32,086 bases of DNA from Calditrichia bacterium (GCA_026991005.1 JALXCH010000665.1:1-32086), one strand, 5' to 3'. Positions 15,425 to 25,120 are shown, counted from the first letter of the stretch. Made by a program: numbers and translations. Notes: generated by a model not told the origin, from the letters alone.

Positions 15425-17269
15425 TTATTTTTTACTCAGCTGCTCAATCTTCTCACGCACGGTTTTCATGGTGCGCTCCAGAATGTCTCCGGCTTCCTGT
15501 TCCAGACCAGCGCAGGTGTGTTTCATCTCCTGCACAAAATTCTGGTCTTCGATTTGAGGCAGGTTGATGAGCACGTTAAATACTCCACCTCGCACCCCGG
15601 TAAAGGCAATTTGGGCGCCCACACCGGCATCGGTTACGGAGTTCAGATTCCCTTTTTCTACCACTTCCGCAGCTATTTTCATCGCTTCTAAGCTCAATTC
15701 CGCAGTGCGTAAGGGAACCCGCACCGCCTGTTTTAATCCCTCCTGGATGGCTTGCTGGCGGGCGGCTTTTTCCTCCGGCGTGTTCTGGGGCAGGCGGCGG
15801 GCTTCCATGTAGGCGTTAAAGGCGTTGGTATCATCGTCCACCGCTTTCAGGAGCTGGTCCTTCACCTCCTGAGCTTTTTCGGCTAGAGTATTTAAATCTG
15901 CCCACACCGGTTCGTACCCTTTCTTCCCAATGGTGAGGTTGCTCACCATGGCAGAGAGAGCCGCCCCCAGAGAGCCGGCCAGAGCAGCAATAGAGCCCCC
16001 ACCCGGTGCCGGGGTATCGCGACTAACTTCGTGCACCAGCTCGGATGTTTTCAGGGAGACCAGCGGTCCCCGGTCCGTTTTAGGCAGACCCAGAATTTTC
16101 TTCTCCGGATCGAACGGTGCCACATCGTTTAGTCCCATGGAATAAATGGCGGTATCAATCACATCCTGTACCGGCACCCCGGTGGATTTTCCCTGTTTTT
16201 CCAGGTAGTACTTCCCGGCTTGATAAATAGCCTGGAATGGCACCAGTCCCACAATTTCGCTGCCGGTAACTACCAGACCGCGTTCCGCTGCCAATTCCCG
16301 CGCCTTTTCCAGCACAATGTGAGGCGGGGTAATTTTGTAATTGGTGAGATTAATGGAAATCTGCGCCCGACCATATTCTTCCACATACCAGCCAATGGCT
16401 TTGCAATATTTGAAAATACCCGGCTTTTTTACGGATTTGCCGATGACGTTCTGAGGATCCGTTCCGTGCATCCGGAGTAATTCGTACAAGTCGTAACCGT
16501 GCACTTCCTTACAGTGCTGTGCCGTTTCCTCCAGTGTTTTTCCCACAAATTCGCAGTTACCGCAGGGATAGTGATTTTCCCGGTACTTCAACAAATCGCC
16601 CCGCATGTAAATGGGTTTGATGTTCCCGGTACGCGCGCTGCGCCCTTTCTCCCGCAGTTCAAAGGCGATATCGGTGGCGTACATCTTCTCGCGGGTGTTC
16701 AGGGTGATGTTGTAAGCAATCAAGAACTCCCGGGCACCAATCACCGTAGCGCCGGCACGGGGATTAAACTCGGCTGGTCCGTAATCCGGTTTCCAGCGGG
16801 GGTCTTTCAGCTTTTCCGGTAATCCTTCGTACTCTCCCTGGCGAATGGTGGCCAGATTCTTTCGTTCCGGCGTTCGGGCACTCTCTTCGTACAGGTACAC
16901 GGGAATTTTCAGCTCTTCGCCCACCCGTTGTGCCACTTCTTCGGAAATTTTTACACAATCCTCCATGGTCACTCCTTCTACCGGTACAAAAGGGCACACA
17001 TCGGTAGCGCCCATGCGGGGATGTGCTCCCTTGTGTTTGCGCATGTCAATAAGCTCTGCTGCCTTTTTAATGGCCTGAAATGCCGCTTCTTTCACCGCTT
17101 CCGGCGAGCCAATAAACGTAACTACCGTGCGGTTCACATCCGCACCCATTTCCACACTTAGCACCTGCGTGCCACTCACCGATTTGATGGCACCCACAAT
17201 CTGCTCAATCACCTGTTTATCCCGACCTTCGGAAAAATTGGGGACACACTCCACAATCCGTTCAGACAT
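15425..17269 (-). CDS. ftcD: Bifunctional glutamate formimidoyltransferase / formimidoyltetrahydrofolate cyclodeaminase
   Basis: 614 residues. The enzyme moves the formimino group of N-formiminoglutamate (histidine breakdown) to tetrahydrofolate and then releases ammonia to give methenyl-THF. The transferase half is at about 1-330 with CVPNFSEGR (8-16), HKGAHPRMGATDVCPFVP (79-96) and GRAQISINLTN (300-310). The cyclodeaminase half is at about 405-614 with SRDTPAPGGGSIAALAGSLG. An insertion near 220-275 carries CGNC (Cys236, Cys239) and HCKEVH (His252, His257), a possible Cys2-His2 zinc site, and helps explain a length above the 541 residues of the human enzyme. ATG 17269 is chosen because AAAGGA is well spaced before it. 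No other histidine-degradation gene is in the window. Confidence 0.93.
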   Translation of the reverse strand: MSERIVECVPNFSEGRDKQVIEQIVGAIKSVSGTQVLSVEMGADVNRTVVTFIGSPEAVKEAAFQAIKKAAELIDMRKHKGAHPRMGATDVCPFVPVEGVTMEDCVKISEEVAQRVGEELKIPVYLYEESARTPERKNLATIRQGEYEGLPEKLKDPRWKPDYGPAEFNPRAGATVIGAREFLIAYNITLNTREKMYATDIAFELREKGRSARTGNIKPIYMRGDLLKYRENHYPCGNCEFVGKTLEETAQHCKEVHGYDLYELLRMHGTDPQNVIGKSVKKPGIFKYCKAIGWYVEEYGRAQISINLTNYKITPPHIVLEKARELAAERGLVVTGSEIVGLVPFQAIYQAGKYYLEKQGKSTGVPVQDVIDTAIYSMGLNDVAPFDPEKKILGLPKTDRGPLVSLKTSELVHEVSRDTPAPGGGSIAALAGSLGAALSAMVSNLTIGKKGYEPVWADLNTLAEKAQEVKDQLLKAVDDDTNAFNAYMEARRLPQNTPEEKAARQQAIQEGLKQAVRVPLRTAELSLEAMKIAAEVVEKGNLNSVTDAGVGAQIAFTGVRGGVFNVLINLPQIEDQNFVQEMKHTCAGLEQEAGDILERTMKTVREKIEQLSKK

Positions 17270-17395
17270 AGCCATTCCTTTGTTTTTCTGGTTCAACAAA
17301 AATTAGGTGGAAAATTTAATGGGGAATAAGATTGAGAAAAAAGTAATAAAATATTTTTTCCATGAAGGGTTGGGTGGATATGAAGGCGAAGGGGT

Positions 17396-17623
17396 TCATT
17401 CGCTCACATCGATGGAGCGGATGAAGCGATCCAGTTCCCGGGCGGCAGCTTCTTCCTCTTCCGGGAATTCCCCACCTCCGTGTTTGAGCTGAAATATCAG
17501 TCGATTACCTTTTTCGTCAATGTTGCAACCCCAGTTGATGAGGTAAGGAATCACCCCGGCTTCGTTCACCAGCCGCAATGCCTCCCTGGCAGAAATGTGC
17601 TGCAATTTGTACACTCGTATCAT
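17396..17623 (-). CDS. Small protein of unknown function (75 residues)
   Basis: I do not recognise this family. The protein begins MIRVYKLQHISAREALRLV, a pattern faintly like the N-domains of secretins, and ends in an acidic, probably helical region (EFPEEEEAAARELDRFIRSI). There is no signal peptide or membrane segment, so it is probably cytosolic. A strong GGAGG site overlaps the intergenic junction with the upstream M1 peptidase gene, whose stop is only 15 bases away, so the two are probably co-transcribed. ftcD follows after 126 bases without a terminator between. The ribosome site and spacing make it a likely real gene. Confidence 0.7.
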   Translation of the reverse strand: MIRVYKLQHISAREALRLVNEAGVIPYLINWGCNIDEKGNRLIFQLKHGGGEFPEEEEAAARELDRFIRSIDVSE

Positions 17624-17638
17624 ATTTACCTCCTGGAG

Positions 17639-20551
17639 TTAACGTTGCAGAACCACTTTTACCGTTCGAGAACGCCCCTCTGCGCGCATCCGAAGGAAAT
17701 ATACACCACTCGGCAGGGCGATTCCAGCATCATTTTTTCCTTCCCAGTGAATTTTGTGCCGTCCCGCTGGCAGAGAACGATTTAGTAACTCCCGCACTCG
17801 TTGCCCCAGCACGTTGAAGATGCGCACTACCACCCGGCTTCTTCGGGAAAGGGTAAACTCCACCTGCAGTTCGGGATTAAAGGGATTGGGATAGCAATGG
17901 AGTAATTGGAATGCTTCCGGTGTCCGGATGGGTGCCGGAGAAATATCCAGGGGAGTCCCCAGATACTCCAGGGCTCGACTCATAAACTGGCGCGCCGAAT
18001 CCATTTCCACAAAAAAGAGGGGGAGTCCCAGGCTAATTACACTGAATCCGGTGGTATCCTGGAGCGGAGAATATGCCACCCCGCAGGGCTTTTCGTGGAA
18101 GAGAGGATTTTGGGTAGCCGAAACGTACCGGTAAATGGTGGAAGCTGTGGGACTCGTATCCACTACCGCCACATTGGCCAGATGGTTGTGGTAAAAAGAG
18201 ATGGTAATTTTGCTGGTGTCCACCGGGAGCCCGGGGAAGGTTAGAGGAGAAACCGCTGCTTCGAAATCCGGTGCGGCATTAGGATGCACCCCGATAATGC
18301 CCAGGTAATTCTGGCGAAAATCGGTGCTGAATTTTTGCAGGAACTTCATTCCGCTCAGAATTAATTTACCTCCTGCATTCAGATAAGCCTGTAAATCCGG
18401 TTCGCTCTGGTACGCTACGGAACTGTAATCCACATCGTGATGCCAGATGACGACGGAATAATCGGCCAGGGTGAAAACATCGGGCCCCTGCCCCTGCTGA
18501 ATGACATCGAACTGCTGGTGGGGAATTCCCAGCAGCAGGGAATCGTAAAAGGCATCCACCTCCTGGTCTGTGGGGTTGAGCATGTTGCTGCCGTTTCCGT
18601 TCCGCGTTTCATCGATAATGAGAATCCCCTGATCCATGGGGAACGGGGTGTATTTTACCTGCATCACGGGCGAAAAAGCGGTGACCTGGTTCTCCAGTTG
18701 TGCCGCCACCGCCACCTGGTAAATGCCTCGCTCCGGCGGATGGAAGCGGTAAGTAAATCCCGACACCGTGGCGTTTTGCACGGGGATGCTATTCCCGGTG
18801 CTATCCAGCCTCTCGATGCGAACCAGATAGTTGGTTACATTAAAGAATGGCTCCCAGCGGATGTAAATGCTGTCGTTCGCCAGGTACACCTCCTGCAGTT
18901 CGGGATGGTTCAGATACTGGAAATTCCCTTTGAGTACCCGATCCCGGGGATCAATCAGGAGTTGCAGGTTGTGGGTATCGGGAATGGAGAGATGGTACAT
19001 GCGAGGGAGTGAATCCACCCACACCGTATCTTCACCGCTGGCGGAGCTTGTTTGCCATTGCAAAGGCAATGGCATGGCGTGGATGGTGGAACTGGCGCTG
19101 CTGGAAAGCACGCTCCGGATGAGCACGGTGAGGGAGTCCCCGGCGGTGTTGGGGAAATAGTAATACTCCCCGGCCATGCGACCATCCCCGTAAATCCATT
19201 GATCGAAAAACCAGTCCAGGTCGCTGCCGTAATATCCTTCGCAAAACTGGCAGAACGATTCCGTATCCACATTGCCAAAGCGGTAAGGGGAGTTGTTCAC
19301 ATAATCGTACAGCATCTGCCAGAAGAGGGTGTCGCCCATCACAAAGCGCAGCATGTGCACCACCACGGCGGCCTTTAAATAAACCAGATTGTAGGGAATG
19401 ATATTGTTGGGATTGGAGGGATCGTCCACAAAAATTTTCCCTTCACCGGAGCCGCTCATAAATTGGCGAATCATGTTCAGGTACACTGCTTCTCCGTCCC
19501 AGTATTCGTGATACGCTGCCTCGTTATACGTGGCAAACCCTTCGTTTAACCAGATGTGGCCCCAGTCCGCCAGGCTAATCAAATTGCCAAAGTACTCGTG
19601 GGCACTTTCGTGAACCAGAATATCGGAGAAGAACGAAGACTGCCCCATGGTAAGCAGAGTTTGATGTTCCATGCCGCCACCGAAGGTAGCTTCACACAGT
19701 CCGTATTTATCCTGAACAAAAGGGAAGGCTCCGTAGAGCGATTCGTAAGCCTGCAAAATTCGGGGTACTTTTGTTTGTAGGGTGTTTAAGATGGCAGCCG
19801 CATGGGGCGGAAAAAGAAAATATTGCAGGAAGATGTTTCCACTGATAGCAGAGGAATACTGCCCGGTGCTTACCGTAAAGGGGTAGATGTTTATGGAAAT
19901 ATTGTACGGGACAATGGGATAATGATGCACCCAGAGGAATTGTTGTTTGTTTCCGGGAAGCGTTTGGGTGGATTCCAGCACGCCGTTGCACGCTACCTGA
20001 TATCCACCGGGAACGGTAATGCGTAACTGCACCGAGTCTGCTTTGTCCGAAGGATGATCCTTGCAGGGAATAAAAGTGCTGGCAAAATAGGGCCAGTTGT
20101 AGCTATACACCAATTGCTGACCGTTGTAGCCGCTAAAAATTAATCCGTAACCGGGAGTGCCCGCTTGCTGGGGATAACCGGAATAAAAAATACCCAGGGT
20201 AAACGTATCTCCCTGGTTCAGCGCCTGGGGTAAGGTGGCATCCAGTACATCGTTCTGGTGGGTAAAGGGAAGGGTGGTATTTAAGTAGCGCACAGAATCC
20301 ACCGACATGTTCTGGTAGAGGTTCAGCACAATGTGCTGGGTGCCATCGTGCAAAATAGTGCCGCTAACCCACACTTCTCCCTGAACAAATTTCTGGGTCA
20401 TGTTTATATTCAAGGAAATATTGTAAAAGGTTACATCGTAGTAATGCTGTTCGGGCAGCAGAGAAGAGTGACCGGTAACTGCCAGCAGTGGTGTTTCCAG
20501 TAATAGCAGCCCGAGTAACAGGAATCCCGATAAAATGGAGCGCAATTTCAT
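17639..20551 (-). CDS. Secreted M1 family metallopeptidase with type IX sorting domain
   Basis: 970 residues. A signal peptide covers about 1-24 (LLLGLLLLETPLLA). The M1 aminopeptidase region at about 35-500 has the exopeptidase-like motif GGGMEH (291-296, in place of GAMEN), the zinc site HESAHEYFG (His314, Glu315, His318) and the third ligand in NEGFA (Glu337). Beyond about 550 there is a fibronectin-like segment and a domain ending in beta strands. The last 85 or so residues (LLHCYPNPFNPELQVEF, later GVYFLRM) form a type IX sorting domain, so the enzyme is expected on the cell surface or outside the cell. The GGGMEH variant could alter substrate preference. It is the first gene of a probable operon with the 75-residue protein. 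Confidence 0.93.
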   Translation of the reverse strand: MKLRSILSGFLLLGLLLLETPLLAVTGHSSLLPEQHYYDVTFYNISLNINMTQKFVQGEVWVSGTILHDGTQHIVLNLYQNMSVDSVRYLNTTLPFTHQNDVLDATLPQALNQGDTFTLGIFYSGYPQQAGTPGYGLIFSGYNGQQLVYSYNWPYFASTFIPCKDHPSDKADSVQLRITVPGGYQVACNGVLESTQTLPGNKQQFLWVHHYPIVPYNISINIYPFTVSTGQYSSAISGNIFLQYFLFPPHAAAILNTLQTKVPRILQAYESLYGAFPFVQDKYGLCEATFGGGMEHQTLLTMGQSSFFSDILVHESAHEYFGNLISLADWGHIWLNEGFATYNEAAYHEYWDGEAVYLNMIRQFMSGSGEGKIFVDDPSNPNNIIPYNLVYLKAAVVVHMLRFVMGDTLFWQMLYDYVNNSPYRFGNVDTESFCQFCEGYYGSDLDWFFDQWIYGDGRMAGEYYYFPNTAGDSLTVLIRSVLSSSASSTIHAMPLPLQWQTSSASGEDTVWVDSLPRMYHLSIPDTHNLQLLIDPRDRVLKGNFQYLNHPELQEVYLANDSIYIRWEPFFNVTNYLVRIERLDSTGNSIPVQNATVSGFTYRFHPPERGIYQVAVAAQLENQVTAFSPVMQVKYTPFPMDQGILIIDETRNGNGSNMLNPTDQEVDAFYDSLLLGIPHQQFDVIQQGQGPDVFTLADYSVVIWHHDVDYSSVAYQSEPDLQAYLNAGGKLILSGMKFLQKFSTDFRQNYLGIIGVHPNAAPDFEAAVSPLTFPGLPVDTSKITISFYHNHLANVAVVDTSPTASTIYRYVSATQNPLFHEKPCGVAYSPLQDTTGFSVISLGLPLFFVEMDSARQFMSRALEYLGTPLDISPAPIRTPEAFQLLHCYPNPFNPELQVEFTLSRRSRVVVRIFNVLGQRVRELLNRSLPAGRHKIHWEGKNDAGIALPSGVYFLRMRAEGRSRTVKVVLQR

Positions 20552-20726
20552 GTTTCTTCCCGGTGTTTTGTTTACGTTTGATGTTCTGATAAATTATTCA
20601 AATACAATGGTGCACACGGCAATGAATTATCCGGATGTCATTTTCTTCTACCAGAAAAATTGGGTAGCCATCCTAATGGTTCATTAAAAGCTTCTTCATT
20701 GAGGTACTTTGTTCTGCTGTTGCCGC

Positions 20727-20832
20727 CCTGCTTACACAGAAGATTCTTCGCCATGCTTACGCAGGAGATTCTTCGTCTTGCTTAAGCAAGAGATTTTTCG
20801 CCCTGCTGGCGCAGGGCTCAGAATGACAGGGT
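20727..20832. repeat. 25-bp tandem repeats ending in CAGAATGACAGGG (dispersed element copy 2)
   Basis: Three 25-base units (20727-20751, 20752-20776, 20777-20801) each consist of an imperfect palindrome such as CTGCTTACGCAG followed by GAGATTCTTCGC. A fourth, partial unit CCTGCTGGCGCAGG leads into GCTCAGAATGACAGGG. Unit 3 has CTTGC...GCAAG where unit 4 has CCTGC...GCAGG, so both arms change together. The ends match the element at 2278-2326. Confidence 0.75.
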
Positions 20833-20933
20833 GCAGGAATTGTTAGTTAAACAAATCAAAAGAAACATTCCACCTTTTTGTTAATAGAACTGGTAAATGG
20901 CTGTAAAATAAGTCGGTTCTTTTCAGGGTTATA

Positions 20934-21024
20934 AATCTAAATTTACTTCTTTTAAAGCTCGCTACGATCGTTGCGTTCGTTGCGGTTTTTCCAGGTAACA
21001 ATCTAAACTTGCTTCATTTAAAGC
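20934..21024. repeat. Pair of 25-base direct repeats
   Basis: The 25 bases at 20934-20958 and at 21000-21024 both begin AATCTAAA and end TTTAAAGC, and differ at three positions between. They are spaced 66 bases start to start. Confidence 0.6.
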
Positions 21025-21211
21025 AGCAACTGTGAGATTCACTGAACTCCATGGTGATTTTTCCTCAGAATACATTGAATTTTCAGTTTCTTTTAATGCG
21101 GCATAACTTCTGTATCATCTTTCAATACATCAGGAATATAAAATATCTTGCGCTTATTTCAAAATTTTTCCGGGAAACTAGATGGTGAGATAGTTGCAAT
21201 TAGAAATCCTC

Positions 21212-21251
21212 AAAAAAAAAGCGGGTGTTCCGAACAAAACGAAACACCCGC
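21212..21251 (-). terminator. Intrinsic terminator of the multiheme cytochrome gene
   Basis: Stem GCGGGTGTTCCG (21221-21232) pairs with CGAAACACCCGC (21240-21251), allowing one internal mismatch. On the minus strand it is followed by nine T. It lies 20 bases after the stop codon. Confidence 0.92.
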
Positions 21252-21270
21252 CTCTCTAAATTGGATTGGT

Positions 21271-24057
21271 TTATTTGTAGCCAAAGAGCATACTGTAGAT
21301 AATCAGAATAATCAATGTGATTCCGGTGAAGAGGAAAGTAAATCCGACAATGCGCACAATACGCATCCATCTGGGAGATATTTTGGAGAAGATAACCCGT
21401 TTCTTCAATTCGCCGGTTTCTTTTAGTTTGCGATATTCTTCGGGACGATCTTCTTTGTATTCTTCCAGTGGCAGTTGTCCGGTAAAGATGACCGGATCCA
21501 GTGGGAAGGATTCCGGGCGCAGATGGGTGTTGAAGAAGTGAATGGTAAAGATAAAGCCCACGGCCAGCAAGGCTTCGTCGCTGTGGATGATCATTGCCAC
21601 ATTAATCATCCAGCCGGGCAGGAATTTGGTGAAAAATTCCGGGAACCAGAGCATCAGTCCCGAAAGTCCAATCACCGCCACACCCCAGAACACGGCGAAG
21701 TAATCGAATTTTTCCCAGTAAGTCCAGCGTCCGTATTCCGGTCGTGGGCCCAGTCCCAGAAACCACTTTATGGTTCCCACAAAATCTTTCCAGTCCTTTT
21801 TGTTGAACATCATGGAATCCGGCCCGAAAATGAACTGGAACCAACTCACTTTTTGTTTACGTTTCATCTTTACCAGAGAGTAGAGATGAGTAAAGAAATA
21901 GCCAAAAGTAATAACAGCCGCAATGCGATGAATCACCCGGGCAACTTTGACACCGCCCACCAGGCTGGCCAGGAAATGTGCCCAGGGCATATTGGCAAAC
22001 TTCAGCATCATCCCGGTTAACGCCAGTGCCATAAAGCTAATAATGACAAATAAATGGGTAATTCGCTGCCCCAGAGTGAAACGCTGGATGCAGTAGCGGT
22101 TTTCGATATTTTTAGCACGTTTTTTCCGTTCCCGTAGATGTTTTAGCGACCGTGGTAACCACAATAGTGTATGCAGTCCGAAAAAGGTAAACACACTCAC
22201 CAGCAATGTCGTCATGAACAGGAAGGTGTAATAAAGAATGGGATATTTGGTCTTATCGTGATGGGTCGCATGGGTTAAATAACCGGTAAATCGGGCATTG
22301 GCATCTTCGTGGCATTGTCGGCAGGTTTCCACTACATGATTGATACCCACCCGGGAGTTGGGATCGTTTACCGGAAGGATGTCGTGGGAACCGTGGCAGT
22401 CCGAACATTTGGCTGCTTCCAGGTAGCCCAACGAATAGGCCTTCCCATGAATGGTTTCCATGTACGATTCGGCCAGGTCTTCGTGACAGGAGCCACACTG
22501 CTGGGTTACCTCCCGCATGAACTGATCCTGATGAATATTCTGAATTTTGTGGGCGGAATGGCAATCCTCGCAGGTAGGTAGCTTTTTATCGGTGTGGGTG
22601 ATCTGTGGACTGTGCACACTTTTAATAAACTGATCAAAAATACCTTTGTGGCAGGTGGCACAGGTGGTAGGGACATTTTTGTAGTAAACCGTGGATTTTT
22701 CGTTTTTCGCATTTAAAATAAGATGGGTATTGTGACAATCTGTACACACCGCACTGGGTAATAATCCCTTCTCTACCAGCCCCTTTCCGTGAACACTGGT
22801 GGAGTAATCCACCAGTACATTACCCATGCGTGCCAATGCCGTATCCTTCTGAGCCAGCTTCCCGTGGCAATCTCCACACAACTGGGGAATGTTCGCCCGG
22901 TAGGTCTTGTCCCGTTCATCCAGATGGGAGAGAATTTTGTGTTTTCCGTGGCAATCGGTGCAATAAGGGGCGTCGGGATTTTTCTCCATGTAAGCCTGTC
23001 CATGATCGCTCTCGAAATATTGTTCCGAGATTTCCGCATGGCACTTGGAGCAATCCACTTTGCCTGCCGTTTCGCAGGGACGATGACGGGTGGGATCCAC
23101 ATCGGAATGGCACTTCACGCAGGGAATATTTTTATGAACCGACTCCTGCAAATCGGTGGTGTGCACCGTTAGGGAAATTTTTTTGCCATCCACTTCCTTG
23201 TACAGATTCTCTTTAGCATGGCAGGTTAAACATTCCTTGTCGGAAGTGCGGGGTACCAGACTGACTTTTTTAAGAATATGAGGCTGATGGCAATCTGTAC
23301 AGGCGGGAATTGATCCCGGCTCTTTTTCCCACAATTCCCCTTTAATCACTTTTTGGTGAACCATTTCGATATTAGCGTGGCATTTGCTACAGGTTTTTGC
23401 CACGTTCCGGGCCGAAATGGTGGAAAGCGGATTGGTGTGAGGCAATATCATGTGATTGCCGTGACAGTCGTTGCAGGTAGCCGTAACGATAAGTCCCCGC
23501 TTGAATAGCCCCTCGCCATGAATACTCTGAGAATAATTATGTAGAATTTCTTTTTGAGGGATGTTATAAACGCGTGCCACTGGAGCTCCCTCGCGGTGGC
23601 ATTTACCGCACAATACCGGAATGTTCAATTTGTAGGTGCGGGATTTGGGATTGGTGGAGGGTAAAATATAGTGGATACCGTGGCAGTCCTGACAATTGGG
23701 TGCGTAAGGTCGACCTCGTTTTAGCGCAATTCCATGGATGCCTTTTTCGAATTCCTCCTGCTCGTCGGAATGGCAATTTCCGCACTCTACTTTTTCCAGC
23801 TCTTCTGGATGGGGAAATTCTTCCACATCGGCATCGGAATGGCAATCGATACATTCCAGGTCTTTGTGTACCGACTTTGCAAACCGATCGAAATTAATGT
23901 ACAGGGAAATGGTACGCCCGTTCCGTTCGGTAGTGAGTTCGGGATCGGAATGACACATGGCGCAGTCTTCGTTGGTTGCTGCACCCGAAGTGCCAACCAA
24001 ACCACCGAACATCCATAATATCAACCAAAAATTCAGTAAGGTTGCCCATTTTCGCAT
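21271..24057 (-). CDS. 19-heme cytochrome c fused to membrane cytochrome b (CbcL-like architecture)
   Basis: 928 residues. A signal peptide covers about 1-27, followed by a periplasmic domain of about 570 residues with nineteen CxxCH heme-binding motifs (first at 32-36, last at 579-583). The C-terminal region from about 606 has several membrane helices with conserved histidines (GLHTLLW, RITHLF, RVIHRI, FFTHLY, IIHSDE, IHFFNTH), like the diheme cytochrome b of formate dehydrogenase/hydrogenase. Fusion of multiheme c to this b domain is the layout of Geobacter CbcL, an inner-membrane quinol oxidase for extracellular electron transfer, but with roughly twice the c-hemes. Hemes 1-8 and 9-16 align as two repeats. 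GGAGAT is well placed before the ATG. The direction of electron flow and the partner are inferred. Confidence 0.9.
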   Translation of the reverse strand: MRKWATLLNFWLILWMFGGLVGTSGAATNEDCAMCHSDPELTTERNGRTISLYINFDRFAKSVHKDLECIDCHSDADVEEFPHPEELEKVECGNCHSDEQEEFEKGIHGIALKRGRPYAPNCQDCHGIHYILPSTNPKSRTYKLNIPVLCGKCHREGAPVARVYNIPQKEILHNYSQSIHGEGLFKRGLIVTATCNDCHGNHMILPHTNPLSTISARNVAKTCSKCHANIEMVHQKVIKGELWEKEPGSIPACTDCHQPHILKKVSLVPRTSDKECLTCHAKENLYKEVDGKKISLTVHTTDLQESVHKNIPCVKCHSDVDPTRHRPCETAGKVDCSKCHAEISEQYFESDHGQAYMEKNPDAPYCTDCHGKHKILSHLDERDKTYRANIPQLCGDCHGKLAQKDTALARMGNVLVDYSTSVHGKGLVEKGLLPSAVCTDCHNTHLILNAKNEKSTVYYKNVPTTCATCHKGIFDQFIKSVHSPQITHTDKKLPTCEDCHSAHKIQNIHQDQFMREVTQQCGSCHEDLAESYMETIHGKAYSLGYLEAAKCSDCHGSHDILPVNDPNSRVGINHVVETCRQCHEDANARFTGYLTHATHHDKTKYPILYYTFLFMTTLLVSVFTFFGLHTLLWLPRSLKHLRERKKRAKNIENRYCIQRFTLGQRITHLFVIISFMALALTGMMLKFANMPWAHFLASLVGGVKVARVIHRIAAVITFGYFFTHLYSLVKMKRKQKVSWFQFIFGPDSMMFNKKDWKDFVGTIKWFLGLGPRPEYGRWTYWEKFDYFAVFWGVAVIGLSGLMLWFPEFFTKFLPGWMINVAMIIHSDEALLAVGFIFTIHFFNTHLRPESFPLDPVIFTGQLPLEEYKEDRPEEYRKLKETGELKKRVIFSKISPRWMRIVRIVGFTFLFTGITLIILIIYSMLFGYK

Positions 24058-24408
24058 GGCTTATCTCCAATTGTTACCTTAAATCATGATTAATTAGACT
24101 TTAAAGTATAAATAAAATATTTTTTTCACTTTTTAAATGAATATATTATTCTAAAGGAATATAATCAATACCTTTTTCAGATTAGAAATTTTTTTCATAA
24201 AGTACTATTCCTGGTATCTCTGGTAAAATTAACTGGTGTAATGGGAATGGCATTGAGAAACCATCAGCAAGGAGAAAGCCAGATTTTCTGATTTCCTGCC
24301 TCTGAGTAGCTTTCAAGGTTGGTCGGGTAGAACGTTGTTTCCTTTTTTTCTGATTTATTTTACCTGTAAGCACCAATTATATTTGAGCGGAATTGAATAA
24401 GAGGATTC
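24058..24408. other. Divergent AT-rich promoter region between the cytochrome gene and mntP
   Basis: A very AT-rich 351-base divergent region with no gene. It must hold the promoters of both neighbours. I looked for a manganese (yybP-ykoY) riboswitch before mntP and saw no convincing match. Confidence 0.6.
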
Positions 24409-24969
24409 ATGAGTTTTTATCTGATTTTGATCATTGCACTGGGAATGGCCATGGATGCGTTTGCTGTGGCAATTTCCACAGGAATGAATCTGAAGGTAAT
24501 TACGCCACGGCAATATTTCCGGTTGAGTTTCCATTTCGGATTGTTCCAGGCGTTTATGCCGGTGTTGGGGTGGTTTCTGGGAAAGAATCTGATTTCCCTC
24601 ATTGCCCGGTGGGATCACTGGATTGCTTTCTTTTTGCTGGGATATGTGGGTGGTAAGATGATACTGGAATCTTTCCACACCGGGGAAGACAAGAAGAAGG
24701 TAGTTGATCCCACGCGTGGAGTGCGGCTGGTTATTCTATCCGTAGCCACCAGTGTGGATGCTTTTGCTATTGGATTTACCCTGGCAGCGCTGGGTGTGGA
24801 GATTATCTGGCCAGCGTTTATCATTGGACTGGTAACTTTTCTCCTTACCGGCTTCGGGATGATGACCGGACGGTATTTTCGGAACCGTTTGGGGAGCTGG
24901 GCGGAAAAATTGGGAGGAATTTTGTTGATTCTTATCGGGATTAAAATTCTAATTGATCATTTGAAATAA
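24409..24969 (+). CDS. mntP: Putative manganese efflux pump MntP
   Basis: A 186-residue inner-membrane protein with about six membrane helices and the family length. The twin conserved acidic motifs are seen as MAMDAFAVAIS (about 13-23) in helix 1 and ATSVDAFAIGFTL (about 108-120) in the repeated half, the hallmark of MntP/YebN. MntP exports excess Mn2+. The start is the first ATG of the frame, with a weak GAGGA just before it. It is transcribed alone, away from the cytochrome gene, and a hairpin follows at 24993-25022. Confidence 0.92.
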   Translation: MSFYLILIIALGMAMDAFAVAISTGMNLKVITPRQYFRLSFHFGLFQAFMPVLGWFLGKNLISLIARWDHWIAFFLLGYVGGKMILESFHTGEDKKKVVDPTRGVRLVILSVATSVDAFAIGFTLAALGVEIIWPAFIIGLVTFLLTGFGMMTGRYFRNRLGSWAEKLGGILLILIGIKILIDHLK

Positions 24970-24992
24970 AATTGGTGTGGCTAATTAATTAA

Positions 24993-25022
24993 TGGCGCTG
25001 AAATAGCCTGCGCCAGATTTTT
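24993..25022 (+). terminator. Putative intrinsic terminator of mntP
   Basis: TGGCGC (24993-24998) pairs with GCGCCA (25010-25015) around an 11-base loop, followed by GATTTTTG. The stem is short. Confidence 0.5.
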
Positions 25023-25120
25023 GAGAAAGCAATGAAGAATAGTCTCTTTTGGATATTCAGGGATAAATAATAATTGAATTTGGTACTTGTTCCTTTGAAA
25101 AGAAATGGAACCAGTTCAAT

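Larger units (their letters stand above)
20552..21211. other. Non-coding region with dispersed and direct repeats
   Basis: About 660 bases with no credible gene. It contains a three-and-a-half-unit 25-bp tandem repeat (20727-20832) and a pair of 25-base direct repeats at 20934-20958 and 21000-21024. The promoter of the M1 peptidase gene should lie near its right-hand start, around 20560-20640. Confidence 0.7.

Noticed and set aside
20727..20832. CRISPR array
   Set aside because: The units are contiguous 25-mers without unique spacers and there are no cas genes.
21475..23897. Several long frames antisense to the multiheme cytochrome
   Set aside because: They are shadows of the CxxCH-rich gene and lack domains or ribosome sites.
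24058..24408. Manganese riboswitch (yybP-ykoY) upstream of mntP
   Set aside because: The conserved core sequence of that motif was not found.
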